A stretch of DNA of 64,000 bases from Paenibacillus_AA sp045062745 (GCF_045062745.1 NZ_JBJGED010000004.1:124001-188000), one strand, 5' to 3'. Numbered from the stretch's first letter, positions 1 through 8,635 are shown. Notes: generated from the letters alone by a model not told the origin. Numbers and translations are program-made.

Positions 1-23
1 AAAGTACTGATTCCAATCTCCAT
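1..23 (-). CDS. 5' tip of a divergent gene, possibly an LLM-class flavin oxidoreductase (partial)
   Basis: Reading leftwards from an ATG at position 23 gives MEIGIST before the window ends. Many LLM-class (luciferase-like) flavin-dependent oxidoreductases of bacilli begin this way. A GGAG lies just upstream of the ATG, and the frame points away from the arsR-like gene, so the two would be divergent. Only seven codons are visible. The family guess is weak; only the existence of a possible start codon is seen directly. Confidence 0.25.
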
Positions 24-125
24 CGCTCCGGCAAGGTCAGCCAGGGGGATCGCCTCCTTATTCCTATTCAGATTACTCCTGACTCCCATCATAAGGGAAG
101 CCGCGGCAGTTCGCTAGTGGCTTAA

Positions 126-163
126 AATATTCCTTGACAGGAATATTCCTGGTGCAGTATTTT
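126..163 (+). promoter_or_regulatory. Sigma-A promoter with an operator built around the -35 box
   Basis: TTGACA at 134-139 is followed 18 bases later by TATTTT at 158-163. The -35 hexamer is flanked exactly by perfect inverted arms AATATTCC (126-133) and GGAATATT (140-147). A repressor dimer bound here would cover the -35 box. The gene just downstream encodes an ArsR-type repressor, so autoregulation is the simple reading. It could also control the divergent gene on the left. Confidence 0.7.
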
Positions 164-219
164 AAAGAGAGGAGTACAAGAGTCGCCCCGAAGTGAGGTG
201 AAGAATCGAGGACAATCAC

Positions 220-570
220 ATGGACACTTCGACCATTAACGCCTTAAGCGAACCGAATCGCTTACGCATCGTAGAGCTACTGATCGACGGCGCCCTGCCG
301 GTAGGGGAAATTTCCGAACGCCTGCAGCTGCGGCAGCCTCAAGTCTCCAAGCACTTGCGCGTTCTGTTGAACGCCGGGCTAGTCGAGGTTCACGCTGATG
401 CCAACCGTCGGCTTTACCAGCTCCGGATGGAGCCCTTCCAAGCTTTGGATGAATGGCTGTCCACTTATCGCGGTGTCATGGATTCCTCGATGGACCATCT
501 GGAGCACTACATGCAAAAGCTGAATTTTAGTAATCCCCAATCCAAACCAATTGATTCCAAGGAGGAATAA
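220..570 (+). CDS. ArsR-family winged-helix transcriptional repressor
   Basis: A 116-residue protein, normal size for ArsR/SmtB regulators. Residues about 8-80 form the winged helix; the recognition helix region reads LQLRQPQVSKHLRVL. There are no cysteine or histidine clusters of the ArsR/CadC kind, so it is probably not a metal sensor but the subtype that pairs with START-domain proteins. The next gene begins three bases after its stop and is such a protein, so the two form an operon. The palindrome around the -35 box upstream is a likely autoregulatory operator. Fold assignment is firm; ligand unknown. Confidence 0.88.
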   Translation: MDTSTINALSEPNRLRIVELLIDGALPVGEISERLQLRQPQVSKHLRVLLNAGLVEVHADANRRLYQLRMEPFQALDEWLSTYRGVMDSSMDHLEHYMQKLNFSNPQSKPIDSKEE

Positions 571-573
571 GTC

Positions 574-1083
574 ATGGCGAGTTCGATGATCACGAAGGTA
601 GACGGACGGGAGTTAACGCTGGAGCGGGTGTTCCAGGCGCCGCGCGAGCTGGTGTTCCGGGCGTTCTCCGAAGCCGAGCATTTGAAGAAATGGTGGGGGC
701 CTCGCGGCTGGGAGCTCACGGTCTGCAATATCGATTTTCGTCCAGGCGGCGTCTGGCATTACTGCATGAAGTGCACTGACAAGAACCAAGAGCAGTTCTA
801 CGGGTTCGAGTCTTGGGGCAAAGGGGTGTACCAGGAGATCGTGCAATCCGAGAAATTCGTCTATGTGGATTACTTCTCGGACGCCGAGGGCAACGAAGCC
901 GAGGGCATGCCGGCTCCTCTGATCACGAATACCTTCTTGGAGCACGAAGGCAAGACAAAGCTCGTCAGCCATGCGGTTTATGAGTCTGCCGAAGCGCTCA
1001 AGTCCGTAATCGAGATGGGCATGGAGCAGGGCATTACCGAAACTTGGGATCGTCTCGAGGAGCATCTGCAATCGGTTCAATAA
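574..1083 (+). CDS. SRPBCC / AHSA1-type START-like protein
   Basis: A 169-residue protein of the activator-of-Hsp90-ATPase-like SRPBCC family, with the usual opening (ELTLERVFQAPRELVFRAF) and the conserved KKWWGP stretch. These proteins form a helix-grip fold with a hydrophobic ligand cavity. In bacilli they are often cotranscribed with an ArsR regulator, as here. AAGGAGG lies inside the end of the regulator gene, in good position for the ATG at 574. A hairpin terminator follows at 1098. The bound molecule cannot be told from sequence. Confidence 0.85.
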   Translation: MASSMITKVDGRELTLERVFQAPRELVFRAFSEAEHLKKWWGPRGWELTVCNIDFRPGGVWHYCMKCTDKNQEQFYGFESWGKGVYQEIVQSEKFVYVDYFSDAEGNEAEGMPAPLITNTFLEHEGKTKLVSHAVYESAEALKSVIEMGMEQGITETWDRLEEHLQSVQ

Positions 1084-1097
1084 GGTTAAAATACACG

Positions 1098-1133
1098 AAC
1101 GGGAAGCGAGTGATCGCTTCCCGTTGTTCTGTT
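1098..1133 (+). terminator. Rho-independent terminator after the arsR/SRPBCC operon
   Basis: Twelve-base stem, AACGGGAAGCGA (1098-1109) with TCGCTTCCCGTT (1114-1125), loop of four, followed by a T-rich but interrupted tail. Confidence 0.75.
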
Positions 1134-1257
1134 CCCAAGTGTGGTATCCCAATCTGCCCATTGATCTTACTCGCCGTTCTATGGTATGACGTATAGGAAC
1201 GGTTTCGAGAGACGACGCTTATAGGTAGATAGAGTTCTCGACCATGAAGGAGACCTT

Positions 1258-2604
1258 ATGACATTTCAAGATTTGCAGATTGCTCCCGCCATCCTAAAAG
1301 CGCTGCGGGAGGAACAGTATACGAAACCGACGCCGATCCAGGAGCAAGCGATTCCTTCCGTGCTGGCAGGCCGCGATTTGTTCGGCTGCGCCCAGACGGG
1401 GACGGGCAAGACGGCCGCGTTCGCGCTGCCGATCATCCAGCGGCTGAGCGAGCAGCCCGTGAAGCCGAACGCGCCGCGCCGGATCCGCTCGTTGATCCTG
1501 ACCCCGACCCGGGAGCTCGCGATCCAGATCGACGACAACATCCGCGCGTACGGACGGTACACCTCTCTGCGGAGCGCGGTGATCGTGGGCGGGGTGTCGC
1601 AGCGTGCGCAGGAGCAGGCGCTGGAGAGAGGCGCCGATATCGTCATCGCTACACCGGGGAGACTCATCGACCTCATGAACCAGAGCGTCGTCGACCTGCG
1701 TCACGTGCAGATTCTCGTGCTGGACGAGGCGGACCGGATGCTTGATATGGGCTTCATCCACGACATGAAGAAGATTATCGCCAAGCTGCCGACGGAGAGA
1801 CAGACGCTGTTCTTCTCGGCTACGATGCCGCCGGAGATCGCCAAGCTGGTGCAATCGCTGCTCGTCAATCCGGTCAAGGTGGAGATCACGCCCGTCTCGT
1901 CGACGGTGGATCGGATCCAGCAATCCGTCTATCTGGTGGACAAGGAGAACAAGCTGAATTTGTTAAACCTGCTGCTGCAAGACCCCTCGATCGATTCGGC
2001 TCTGGTGTTCACCCGCACGAAGCACGGGGCGGACCGCGTCGCGAAGGGCTTGACCAAGGCGAAGATCACGGCGCAGGCCATTCACGGCGACAAGTCCCAG
2101 AACGCCCGCCAGGCGGCGCTCAACAATTTCAAGAGCGGGGCGACGCGCGTACTCGTGGCGACGGACATCGCGGCCCGGGGCATCGACATCGAGGAGCTCT
2201 CCCACGTCATCAACTACAATCTCCCTAACATTCCCGAGACTTATGTGCATCGTATAGGCCGGACGGGCCGGGCGGGGCACAGCGGGGTCGCCATCTCCTT
2301 CTGCGAATATGAAGAGCTGCCGTATCTGAAGGACATCGAGAAGCTGATCAAGAAGACGGTGCCCCAGGTGAAGGATCACCCGTATCCGATGGTGAACATG
2401 GCACCGGCCCCCAAGCAGGAACCGACTCCGCAAGGGAGAAGGGCCGCGAAGCCCGTAGTGGCGGGGAAGGCCGCAGCGACGGGGAAGGCCGAAGGCTCCT
2501 CGAAGTCCGAAGGCTCCGCCAAGGTGGAGGGAGCGGGCAAAACGCCGGTCATGCAGTCGGCCCAAGGCCAGGCCAAGCCGTCGAACAGACGGTGGAGAAG
2601 GTAG
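1258..2604 (+). CDS. DEAD-box ATP-dependent RNA helicase, RhlE type
   Basis: A 448-residue RNA helicase that remodels RNA duplexes and ribonucleoprotein complexes. All core motifs are present: the Q motif near residues 5-30, motif I AQTGTGKT (45-52), PTREL (83-87), motif II DEAD (156-159), motif III SAT (187-189) and motif VI HRIGRTGR (331-338). The two RecA-like domains end near residue 365. The last 70 or so residues are a low-complexity Ala/Gly/Lys/Ser tail ending in SNRRWRR, which fits a loose RNA-binding tail. AAGGAG lies seven bases before the ATG. It is monocistronic, with hairpins on both sides. A cold-shock or ribosome-assembly role is usual for the family but not shown here. Confidence 0.95.
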   Translation: MTFQDLQIAPAILKALREEQYTKPTPIQEQAIPSVLAGRDLFGCAQTGTGKTAAFALPIIQRLSEQPVKPNAPRRIRSLILTPTRELAIQIDDNIRAYGRYTSLRSAVIVGGVSQRAQEQALERGADIVIATPGRLIDLMNQSVVDLRHVQILVLDEADRMLDMGFIHDMKKIIAKLPTERQTLFFSATMPPEIAKLVQSLLVNPVKVEITPVSSTVDRIQQSVYLVDKENKLNLLNLLLQDPSIDSALVFTRTKHGADRVAKGLTKAKITAQAIHGDKSQNARQAALNNFKSGATRVLVATDIAARGIDIEELSHVINYNLPNIPETYVHRIGRTGRAGHSGVAISFCEYEELPYLKDIEKLIKKTVPQVKDHPYPMVNMAPAPKQEPTPQGRRAAKPVVAGKAAATGKAEGSSKSEGSAKVEGAGKTPVMQSAQGQAKPSNRRWRR

Positions 2605-2634
2605 CCCGTTCGTCCGCCGGAGCATGAACAACAC

Positions 2635-2664
2635 AAGGACCCTCCAGCACGTGGGAGGGTCCTT
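2635..2664. terminator. Hairpin terminator between converging helicase and ger operon
   Basis: Eleven-base perfect stem AAGGACCCTCC / GGAGGGTCCTT with an eight-base loop, between two convergent units. Neither side has a long T-run, so termination strength is uncertain, but the position suits both strands. Confidence 0.65.
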
Positions 2665-2712
2665 ACACTCCCCCTTTTGGAAAGCGGTTGCAACTTTGTC
2701 AAAGGAGCGGTT

Positions 2713-3825
2713 TTAAGAAGGCTGGGACGCGTCCGGGTTGATCATCCGCTTCACCCCTCCCACGATCAAGAGGAGGAGCGGAATGACGCCGCACATCGTG
2801 ATGATATAAGGCAGAAATACGGTGGAGTCCCAGTTCTGCATGTAGACGGTGTTGGGGTAGACGACAATCGAGAACACGACCAGCAGGATGCCGAACGGGA
2901 GCGTGAGGGTCCGGGAGCTCTTCAACCGGAGCAGCTCGGAGAAGCTCGACGTCCAGCCGTAGTAATAAAACGTCGTTTTGAAATAAGTCGTCACGAACCA
3001 TAATCCGGCCATGACAGCCTCGATCCGTTGAAAAAAGTTGCCGATGTTGATTTTTTTGACCAGGGCATAGCTGGGAAACATACTTCTCGCCGTAATATCT
3101 GCACCTAGAATCCAAATGCACAACAAGGTCATCAGCATGAAGCTTATCCCGGCGAGCAGCGCGGCGAGCAGCATCCCGATCCGGGCTTTGCCCGGGTTCT
3201 GAACGTTCGGGATCAGGGCGAACAGGAACAGGATGGGGAAGTAAGCCGTTCCCGCAACGTCGAACCCGGAATTGATCATCGGCATCCAGCCGGTCTCGAA
3301 GATCGGCAGCATGTTCTCGGGTTTCATCTCCGGAGCGAGCGTAGCCAGCAAGACGACGAAGAGGAAGAGGAACCACGGCAGCATCAGTTCCGATGAGCGG
3401 CCAAGCGTCTCGAGCCCCAAACGGACGCCCATCACGACAATAAAGGCAAAAAAGGCGTTGATCAACACAAGCGGGGTCTGCGGAAGGAACTGCGTTTTGA
3501 AAAAGTCGCCGACATAAAACAAGACGGTCGCCGCCCCGATGAAGGAGTAGAAGGAGAATATCAACCCAATCAGAAAGCCCAGCCATCGCCCCAAGACAGC
3601 TTCGCAAATCCCTACAAATGATTTGCCGGGATATAACCGCCACAAGGCGAAATACAGGAACAAGATGATCGCGCCAATCGCAATGCCGGCGACGGCCCCG
3701 AGCCACGCGTCCTGCTTGCTGGCAGCCGCCAGTCCCGAGGGGATAACCAAGATCGTGGTCCCGACGGAATAGAGGTAGACGAGGACGATGAATTGTCTGT
3801 GGGAAATTTTTCCATTATCCTGCAT
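2713..3825 (-). CDS. Spore germination protein, GerAB family (receptor B subunit)
   Basis: A 370-residue polytopic inner-membrane protein of the APC-superfamily GerAB/YndE type, with about ten hydrophobic segments. In the family this subunit binds the germinant. A longer frame exists upstream, but AAGGAGG sits eight bases before the ATG at 3825, so this start (MQDNGKISHRQF) is chosen; it also gives the usual length of about 365 residues. The TAA of the small D gene overlaps this ribosome binding site. It is the last gene of an A-C-D-B operon; classic operons run A-B-C. The germinant cannot be predicted. Confidence 0.9.
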   Translation of the reverse strand: MQDNGKISHRQFIVLVYLYSVGTTILVIPSGLAAASKQDAWLGAVAGIAIGAIILFLYFALWRLYPGKSFVGICEAVLGRWLGFLIGLIFSFYSFIGAATVLFYVGDFFKTQFLPQTPLVLINAFFAFIVVMGVRLGLETLGRSSELMLPWFLFLFVVLLATLAPEMKPENMLPIFETGWMPMINSGFDVAGTAYFPILFLFALIPNVQNPGKARIGMLLAALLAGISFMLMTLLCIWILGADITARSMFPSYALVKKINIGNFFQRIEAVMAGLWFVTTYFKTTFYYYGWTSSFSELLRLKSSRTLTLPFGILLVVFSIVVYPNTVYMQNWDSTVFLPYIITMCGVIPLLLLIVGGVKRMINPDASQPS

Positions 3826-3838
3826 TTTGAGGTCCTCC

Positions 3839-4048
3839 TTACTTGAGAAACGGTCCAAACACGAAAGCAATCCAATCGAGCGGATTCGGGATGTTCACCT
3901 TCAGGGATTTGGCGATGCCTAAAGCCGTTCCCAATAGCAGCAGGGGCGTGAAAACCCATAGATCCCGCTTAGAAGCTTTGACGGTCGGCAAATCGATGGC
4001 CGCGCATACCCCGGCGACCAATACTACGGCAGCACTCACCACCCACAT
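3839..4048 (-). CDS. Small two-helix membrane protein, GerA-operon D subunit type
   Basis: A 69-residue protein with two hydrophobic helices (about residues 1-20 and 32-50) and a short charged linker (KASKRDLW). Size, topology and place inside a gerA-type operon match the D proteins found in some Bacillus germinant-receptor operons, which modulate receptor function. GGAGGAG ten bases before the ATG overlaps the end of the C-subunit gene, so the genes are translationally close. The match rests on context and topology, not on a recognised motif. Confidence 0.75.
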   Translation of the reverse strand: MWVVSAAVVLVAGVCAAIDLPTVKASKRDLWVFTPLLLLGTALGIAKSLKVNIPNPLDWIAFVFGPFLK

Positions 4049-4054
4049 TGTTCT

Positions 4055-5257
4055 CTACTCCTCCAGATCTTCCATAAATGAATTCGTCACGGTACCGGTT
4101 CGCCCGATCTTGACATCCGCCTTAATCTCGAAGTCCGCCTCCGAGAAACGCCGGTCCCAATCGGATTTGACCTTCTCCCAGGCCGCGGGGTTGCTTCGGT
4201 GCAGGGAATTGCCGAAGCCGAAGTAATCCGTCTTGTATCGCGTTTGGGCGGTTTTCAGGGCATGGGAGAGGATTTGCTCCAGCCTCTGCTCGGATCTCTT
4301 CTCCAAATCCTCAATCGTCTCGGGACGGGTCAGATCGATCCGGCACTCAACCTCTCCCACATTCTGTTCCACATGCAGGTTGACCGAAAGCTTCGGTTTC
4401 CCGTCTTGAAACGTCACTTTCATCTTGGCTTCCGAATGCATAACTTGGACCGCGATATGGCCGTCCTGCGGACAAGAGATATGACCGACCGTGCTCTTCA
4501 CTTTATTGACCATATAGCTATAGCCTTTACTGTCCTCTTCGTTCAGCCAACCGATCAGGCGATCCTTCCGGAACACCGCCATATAGGCGTTTTCCAGCTG
4601 AGCGGGAGGAGAAATTGCATCCAAATTCTGTTTGGTGGTCCCTTTAGCCGCATCTCCGCTCACCACAACCCCACTGAGCACCGGACTTCGGCCCCGGCTA
4701 ACCAAGTCGGCTACGAATTGGTCGAGCGGGACGGCCGTCGCCGGGGCCCACGCCTTCTCCGCCGTCTGGAGGGATTTGTACAATTTGTTGGCGGGCACTT
4801 TATCAAGCGGGGTGAAGATGTTTAAGACCTGGGCCGCGGTCGATCCCTTGGCCACCATGAGGTAGAAGTCGGTTCGGAGCTCATAGTCCCGGGACAACAA
4901 ATCCAACGCTTCACCTACGCCTTCCCTCGCTAGCGATTCTCCTATTAAAACGACGCGAAGATGGGCCCCATAGATCTTTCTCGGACTCGTCATAGTCATT
5001 CGCCGAATCGCTTCGAACAGAGTCGCTCCCTTGGCCTGATACATCGTTACCGGAGTCTGCCCGCTGTTGCCGGCCTTGCGCGCCGTCACTTCCCCCGGCT
5101 GAACGACTTGAGTGGTGACCGTGTACTCGCCGTCCGCACGGTCGATGCCCATCGCCACGGTGATCGCCAGATCGTTCATCTCCCGGCGGTCCCAACAGCC
5201 CGGAAGGGTCAGGAGAATCAGGGCGAGCAGGAGCGATAGGAACGGCTTCTGGCTCAC
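4055..5257 (-). CDS. Spore germination lipoprotein, Ger(x)C family (receptor C subunit)
   Basis: A 400-residue predicted lipoprotein. The N-terminus has a hydrophobic signal and lipobox LPGC with Cys21, followed by WDRREMND, the hallmark of GerAC proteins (C-W-D-x-R-E-[IL/M]-N-x-L). A much longer open frame extends upstream, but it only runs through the gerAA-like gene in another frame. The GTG at 5257 overlaps the upstream TGA as GTGA, which is the normal linkage in these operons. The C subunit sits on the outer face of the spore inner membrane and is needed for receptor function. Confidence 0.92.
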   Translation of the reverse strand: MSQKPFLSLLLALILLTLPGCWDRREMNDLAITVAMGIDRADGEYTVTTQVVQPGEVTARKAGNSGQTPVTMYQAKGATLFEAIRRMTMTSPRKIYGAHLRVVLIGESLAREGVGEALDLLSRDYELRTDFYLMVAKGSTAAQVLNIFTPLDKVPANKLYKSLQTAEKAWAPATAVPLDQFVADLVSRGRSPVLSGVVVSGDAAKGTTKQNLDAISPPAQLENAYMAVFRKDRLIGWLNEEDSKGYSYMVNKVKSTVGHISCPQDGHIAVQVMHSEAKMKVTFQDGKPKLSVNLHVEQNVGEVECRIDLTRPETIEDLEKRSEQRLEQILSHALKTAQTRYKTDYFGFGNSLHRSNPAAWEKVKSDWDRRFSEADFEIKADVKIGRTGTVTNSFMEDLEE

Positions 5258-6786
5258 GGGCGGCCTCTTTTCTTCCCCTGCCCGGCCGATGGTTGCCGGC
5301 CGCGAATCGGATTCAGCTTGGCGAAGATGCCCGGCCGTTTCGTCATGCTCGGACGGGGGACGCGAACCAGAACATCCTTCAGATCGCTTCGCACTACCGG
5401 ACCGATCGGGGTCATGTAAGGGACGCCGAAGGAGCTCAGGCTGCTCAGATGCAGGATCAACGCGGCGATGCCGAGGAAGATGCCGTACATTCCGAACGCC
5501 GCGGCGAGTCCCATGAACAGGAAACGGATGATACGCACTGCGATAGACATGCCGAACTCGGGAATGACGTAGCTGGAGATCGCTGTGATCGAGACGATGA
5601 TGATCATGGCGGCGGAGATGATGCCGGCTTCCACGGCCGCTTGTCCTATGACGAGCGTGCCGACGATAGAGACGGCTTGTCCGACGGCCCGGGGCATCCG
5701 TATTCCGGCTTCCCGGAGAATTTCGTACGTGGCCTCCATTACCATCGCTTCGATGAATGTAGGAAAAGGTACCCCCTCCCGCTGAGCGCCTAAGCTGATT
5801 AACAGCGGTGTGGGCAGCATCTCCTGATGAAACGTTGAAACGGCAATATAAAGCGCCGGGACCAGGGTGGCGATGAAGAGACATAAATATCGGAGCATCC
5901 TCAGCAGGGTGCTGATGTCGGCGCGCTGATAATAATCTTCGGCCGATTGGAAGAATTGGACGAACAGCGCCGGGACGATCAGCACATGCGGGGTCCCGTC
6001 GATCAGGATCGCGATGCGGCCTTCCAGCAAGGAAGCGGCCACCGTATCGGGCCGTTCGGTATTCTGGACGGTCGGGAAGAGGGTATAAGTCTCGTCCTGA
6101 ATGAATTCCTCGATATAGCCGCTTTCGAGAATCGAATCCGTATCGATGCGTGCGAGACGCTCGGTCAATTCATTCAACGCGATCTCGGAGGCGATCCCTT
6201 CGATGTACATGATCGAGACGTTCGTATGCGTGACACGGCCGATCCTCTGATTTTTCAGCAGCAGCTTCGGAGTTTTGATAATGCGGCGAATAAGCGCGGT
6301 GTTGACCCGGATATTCTCCGTAAACGCTTCCTTCGGCCCCCGAATGACCGTCTGATTGACCGGTTCGGAAACGGCGCGCTGCTCCCAGCCGGCCATGGAG
6401 ATTTGAAGGCCGCGAGCATGACCATCCGGGAGAAGGACGACATACCCGTTCATGAGCGCGTCCAAGACGGCGTCTTGACCGTCCACCTCCTGGAGCTGCC
6501 CGACGGTCAACACGGAATTTTTCAGCCGGTCCAGAAGAGGCCAGTCTTCTGGCTCGCCCTCCGAGGTGCCGTGAGCAATCAACGGTTCCAAGATGAATTG
6601 GTGGATCGATTTCTCTTCGGTCAAGCCGTCTATGTAGAGGACCGCAATCAGAACCGAGTGATCGGGCCCGATCCGAAGCTCGCGGATGATCAGATCGTCG
6701 CTCCCGCCTACGCCGGTTCGGATGCCGTCGAGGTTCAGTTTCAGGTCGGAGTGCAGCTTAAGATTGTCATTCACGTGGCATGCCAC
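5254..6786 (-). CDS. Spore germination protein, GerAA family (receptor A subunit)
   Basis: A 510-residue protein of the GerA/SpoVAF family. The first 250 residues are soluble and include NQTVIRGPKEAFTENIR, a well conserved stretch in the family. Several membrane helices follow up to about residue 440, then a basic cytoplasmic tail. The start is taken as GTG 6786; a second GTG four codons on is possible because no strong ribosome binding site distinguishes them. It is the first gene of the A-C-D-B operon. A sigma-G-like promoter lies 23-52 bases upstream, which would give forespore expression, as expected for germinant receptors. Confidence 0.93.
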   Translation of the reverse strand: MACHVNDNLKLHSDLKLNLDGIRTGVGGSDDLIIRELRIGPDHSVLIAVLYIDGLTEEKSIHQFILEPLIAHGTSEGEPEDWPLLDRLKNSVLTVGQLQEVDGQDAVLDALMNGYVVLLPDGHARGLQISMAGWEQRAVSEPVNQTVIRGPKEAFTENIRVNTALIRRIIKTPKLLLKNQRIGRVTHTNVSIMYIEGIASEIALNELTERLARIDTDSILESGYIEEFIQDETYTLFPTVQNTERPDTVAASLLEGRIAILIDGTPHVLIVPALFVQFFQSAEDYYQRADISTLLRMLRYLCLFIATLVPALYIAVSTFHQEMLPTPLLISLGAQREGVPFPTFIEAMVMEATYEILREAGIRMPRAVGQAVSIVGTLVIGQAAVEAGIISAAMIIIVSITAISSYVIPEFGMSIAVRIIRFLFMGLAAAFGMYGIFLGIAALILHLSSLSSFGVPYMTPIGPVVRSDLKDVLVRVPRPSMTKRPGIFAKLNPIRGRQPSAGQGKKRGRP

Positions 6787-6808
6787 CCTGTCCTACTAAG
6801 ATGGGGAG

Positions 6809-6838
6809 TAGTATTGCCTCGCGAATCTTGAATTATTC
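6809..6838 (-). promoter_or_regulatory. Sigma-G-like promoter for the germinant receptor operon
   Basis: On the minus strand GAATA (6838-6834) fits the sigma-G -35 consensus GHATR. Eighteen bases later comes AATACTA (6815-6809), one mismatch from the -10 consensus CATWHTA. It lies directly upstream of the gerAA-like gene. Confidence 0.6.
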
Positions 6839-6935
6839 GAACCGGCAGGGTTACGAATCGCATCCTCGGCCCGAACAGGCCATCCCGGCGAGGGACGGCC
6901 TATTCGTGCATTCTATGAATCTTCTGAGTTTCCCA

Positions 6936-8501
6936 TCAATACCCGTCCGTAGGGCGGCCGGACTGTTCGGCCAGCTCGGCTCCCTCTCGACCGGCGGAGG
7001 AGCCGAGATGGGTCGAGTCCGCCTTCGCTTGCTCGAGCCCTTCCTTCACCCGACGCCCATAGTCCGGATCGGCCTGCGTGAAATGGCCGATCATCTTCGA
7101 CTGGATCTCCGGGTGGCAAATTTTCAGTGCATCTACGAGATTCGCCACCAGCTCGTCGCGCTCCCACGGCTCGAACTTGCGATAGGTGTCGCCCGCCTGG
7201 CCGAAGTCGTTCGGCCGGCTGATCTTCTCGCGCACGAGCTTATCGTTGTACGCCGGCTCATGCTCGGCACCGGGAGAAGGAGCCTCCTTCAACCCTCCGA
7301 GGGAAGAGGGCTCATAGTTCACGTGCGGGTTCTGGCCGGGCGCGCTGTCTACGACGAATGCCATCTGGCCGTCCCGCTGGTTCGTCGCCACATGGGTCTT
7401 GGGCGCATTGATGGGCAGCTGGAGGTAGTTCGTCCCTACGCGATAGCGCTGCGTGTCCGAGTACGAGAACGTCCGGCCCTGCAGCAGCTTGTCGTCCGAG
7501 AAATCGAGTCCGTCGACCAGCACCCCGGTGCCGAAGGCCGCCTGCTCGACTTCGGCAAAATAGTTCTCCGGGTTCCGATTCAGCACCATTTTTCCTACAG
7601 GCAGGAAGGGGAACCGCTCGTGATCCCACAGCTTGGTCGGATCGAGCGGGTCGAAATCCAGTTCCGGATGCGGGCCATCGCTCAGGATCTGCACGCACAG
7701 CTCCCACTCCGGGTAATCGCCGCGGTCGATCGCTTCGTACAAGTCTTGGGTGGCATGGTGAATGTTCTTGGCTTGAATCGCTTCGGCCTCTTGCGCCGTC
7801 AAGTTCTTGATGCCTTGCTTCACGGGCTCCCAGTGGTATTTAACCAGCACGGCTTCCCCCGCTTGATTGACCCACTTGTATGTATTGACGCCCGATCCTT
7901 GCATCTGACGATAGTTGGCGGGAATGCCCCACGGGGAGTAAACGAACGTCACCATGTGCGTCGCTTCGGGAGAATTGGCGACGAAGTCGAAGAACCGCTC
8001 CGGGTTCTGCAGATTCGTGACCGGATCGGGTCGGAACGCATGCACCATGTCCGGGAACTTGAGCGGGTCGCGAATGAAGAAGATCTTCAGGTTGTTGCCG
8101 ACCAGGTCCCAGTTGCCGTCCTCGGTGTAAAACTTGGTCGCGAAGCCGCGAGGATCGCGGAGCGTCTCCGGCGAGTGGCCGCCATGGATGACCGTAGAGA
8201 ACCGGACGAAGACCGGCGTGCGCTTCCCGGCATCTTGGAACAGCTTGGCCCGGGTATACTTCGAGACCGGTTCGTCGCCCACTTTGCCATACGCTTCAAA
8301 ATATCCGTGAGCGCCGGCGCCGCGGGCATGCACGACCCGCTCGGGAATGCGCTCCCGGTCGAAGTGGGAGATTTTCTCGAGGAAATGATAATTCTCGAGC
8401 GTCGAAGGACCGCGGTTGCCGACGGTACGAATATTCTGGTTATCTGAGATCGGATGGCCTTGCCGATTCGTCAGCGTTTGCGCTTGCGTCTCTTTTTCCA
8501 T
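6936..8501 (-). CDS. Heme catalase, probably spore-specific (KatX-like role)
   Basis: A 521-residue monofunctional heme catalase that breaks down hydrogen peroxide. Near the N-terminus is HFDRERIPERVVHARGAG, carrying the distal histidine. The distal asparagine lies in the GNNLKIFF region, and the proximal heme tyrosine in RTFSYSDTQRYR. An upstream extension of 44 codons is rejected: AAGGAG precedes the ATG at 8501 and the protein then begins like other small-subunit catalases (PISDNQN). A consensus sigma-G promoter lies upstream, and the next genes on the strand are germination genes. This suggests a forespore enzyme protecting germinating spores, like KatX of B. subtilis. The catalase call is firm; the spore role is inferred from the promoter and neighbours. 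Confidence 0.95.
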   Translation of the reverse strand: MEKETQAQTLTNRQGHPISDNQNIRTVGNRGPSTLENYHFLEKISHFDRERIPERVVHARGAGAHGYFEAYGKVGDEPVSKYTRAKLFQDAGKRTPVFVRFSTVIHGGHSPETLRDPRGFATKFYTEDGNWDLVGNNLKIFFIRDPLKFPDMVHAFRPDPVTNLQNPERFFDFVANSPEATHMVTFVYSPWGIPANYRQMQGSGVNTYKWVNQAGEAVLVKYHWEPVKQGIKNLTAQEAEAIQAKNIHHATQDLYEAIDRGDYPEWELCVQILSDGPHPELDFDPLDPTKLWDHERFPFLPVGKMVLNRNPENYFAEVEQAAFGTGVLVDGLDFSDDKLLQGRTFSYSDTQRYRVGTNYLQLPINAPKTHVATNQRDGQMAFVVDSAPGQNPHVNYEPSSLGGLKEAPSPGAEHEPAYNDKLVREKISRPNDFGQAGDTYRKFEPWERDELVANLVDALKICHPEIQSKMIGHFTQADPDYGRRVKEGLEQAKADSTHLGSSAGREGAELAEQSGRPTDGY

Positions 8502-8544
8502 AGGGATGAACAGGCTCCTTATCCATGATGTGGGACTCCGGCCA

Positions 8545-8574
8545 TAGTATGAGAACAGCGAGAACCGATTATGC
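8545..8574 (-). promoter_or_regulatory. Consensus sigma-G promoter for the catalase gene
   Basis: Minus strand: GCATA (8574-8570), 18 bases, CATACTA (8551-8545). Both hexamers match the sigma-G consensus GHATR-N18-CATWHTA without mismatch. The predicted leader is about 37 bases and contains the AAGGAG used by the catalase ATG. Confidence 0.78.
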
Positions 8575-8592
8575 ACGTATAAAAAATAGGCG

Positions 8593-8621
8593 TTGACAGA
8601 TCGGAGGCCGCCGTGTAGAAT
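8593..8621 (+). promoter_or_regulatory. Sigma-A promoter of the sulfonate-type ABC/redox operon
   Basis: TTGACA (8593-8598), 17 bases, TAGAAT (8616-8621). It is the only convincing promoter between the divergent catalase gene and the operon starting at 8776; the two promoters are back to back. Confidence 0.8.
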
Positions 8622-8635
8622 CCATGTATACAATA

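Noticed and set aside
5258..5884. N-terminal extension of the GerC-type lipoprotein (609-codon frame)
   Set aside because: The extra frame runs through the GerA-type gene out of phase; the lipoprotein signal starts at the GTG that overlaps the upstream stop.
6780..8447. 555-codon plus-strand open frame
   Set aside because: It is the antisense of the catalase gene and shows no domain; catalase motifs are complete on the other strand.
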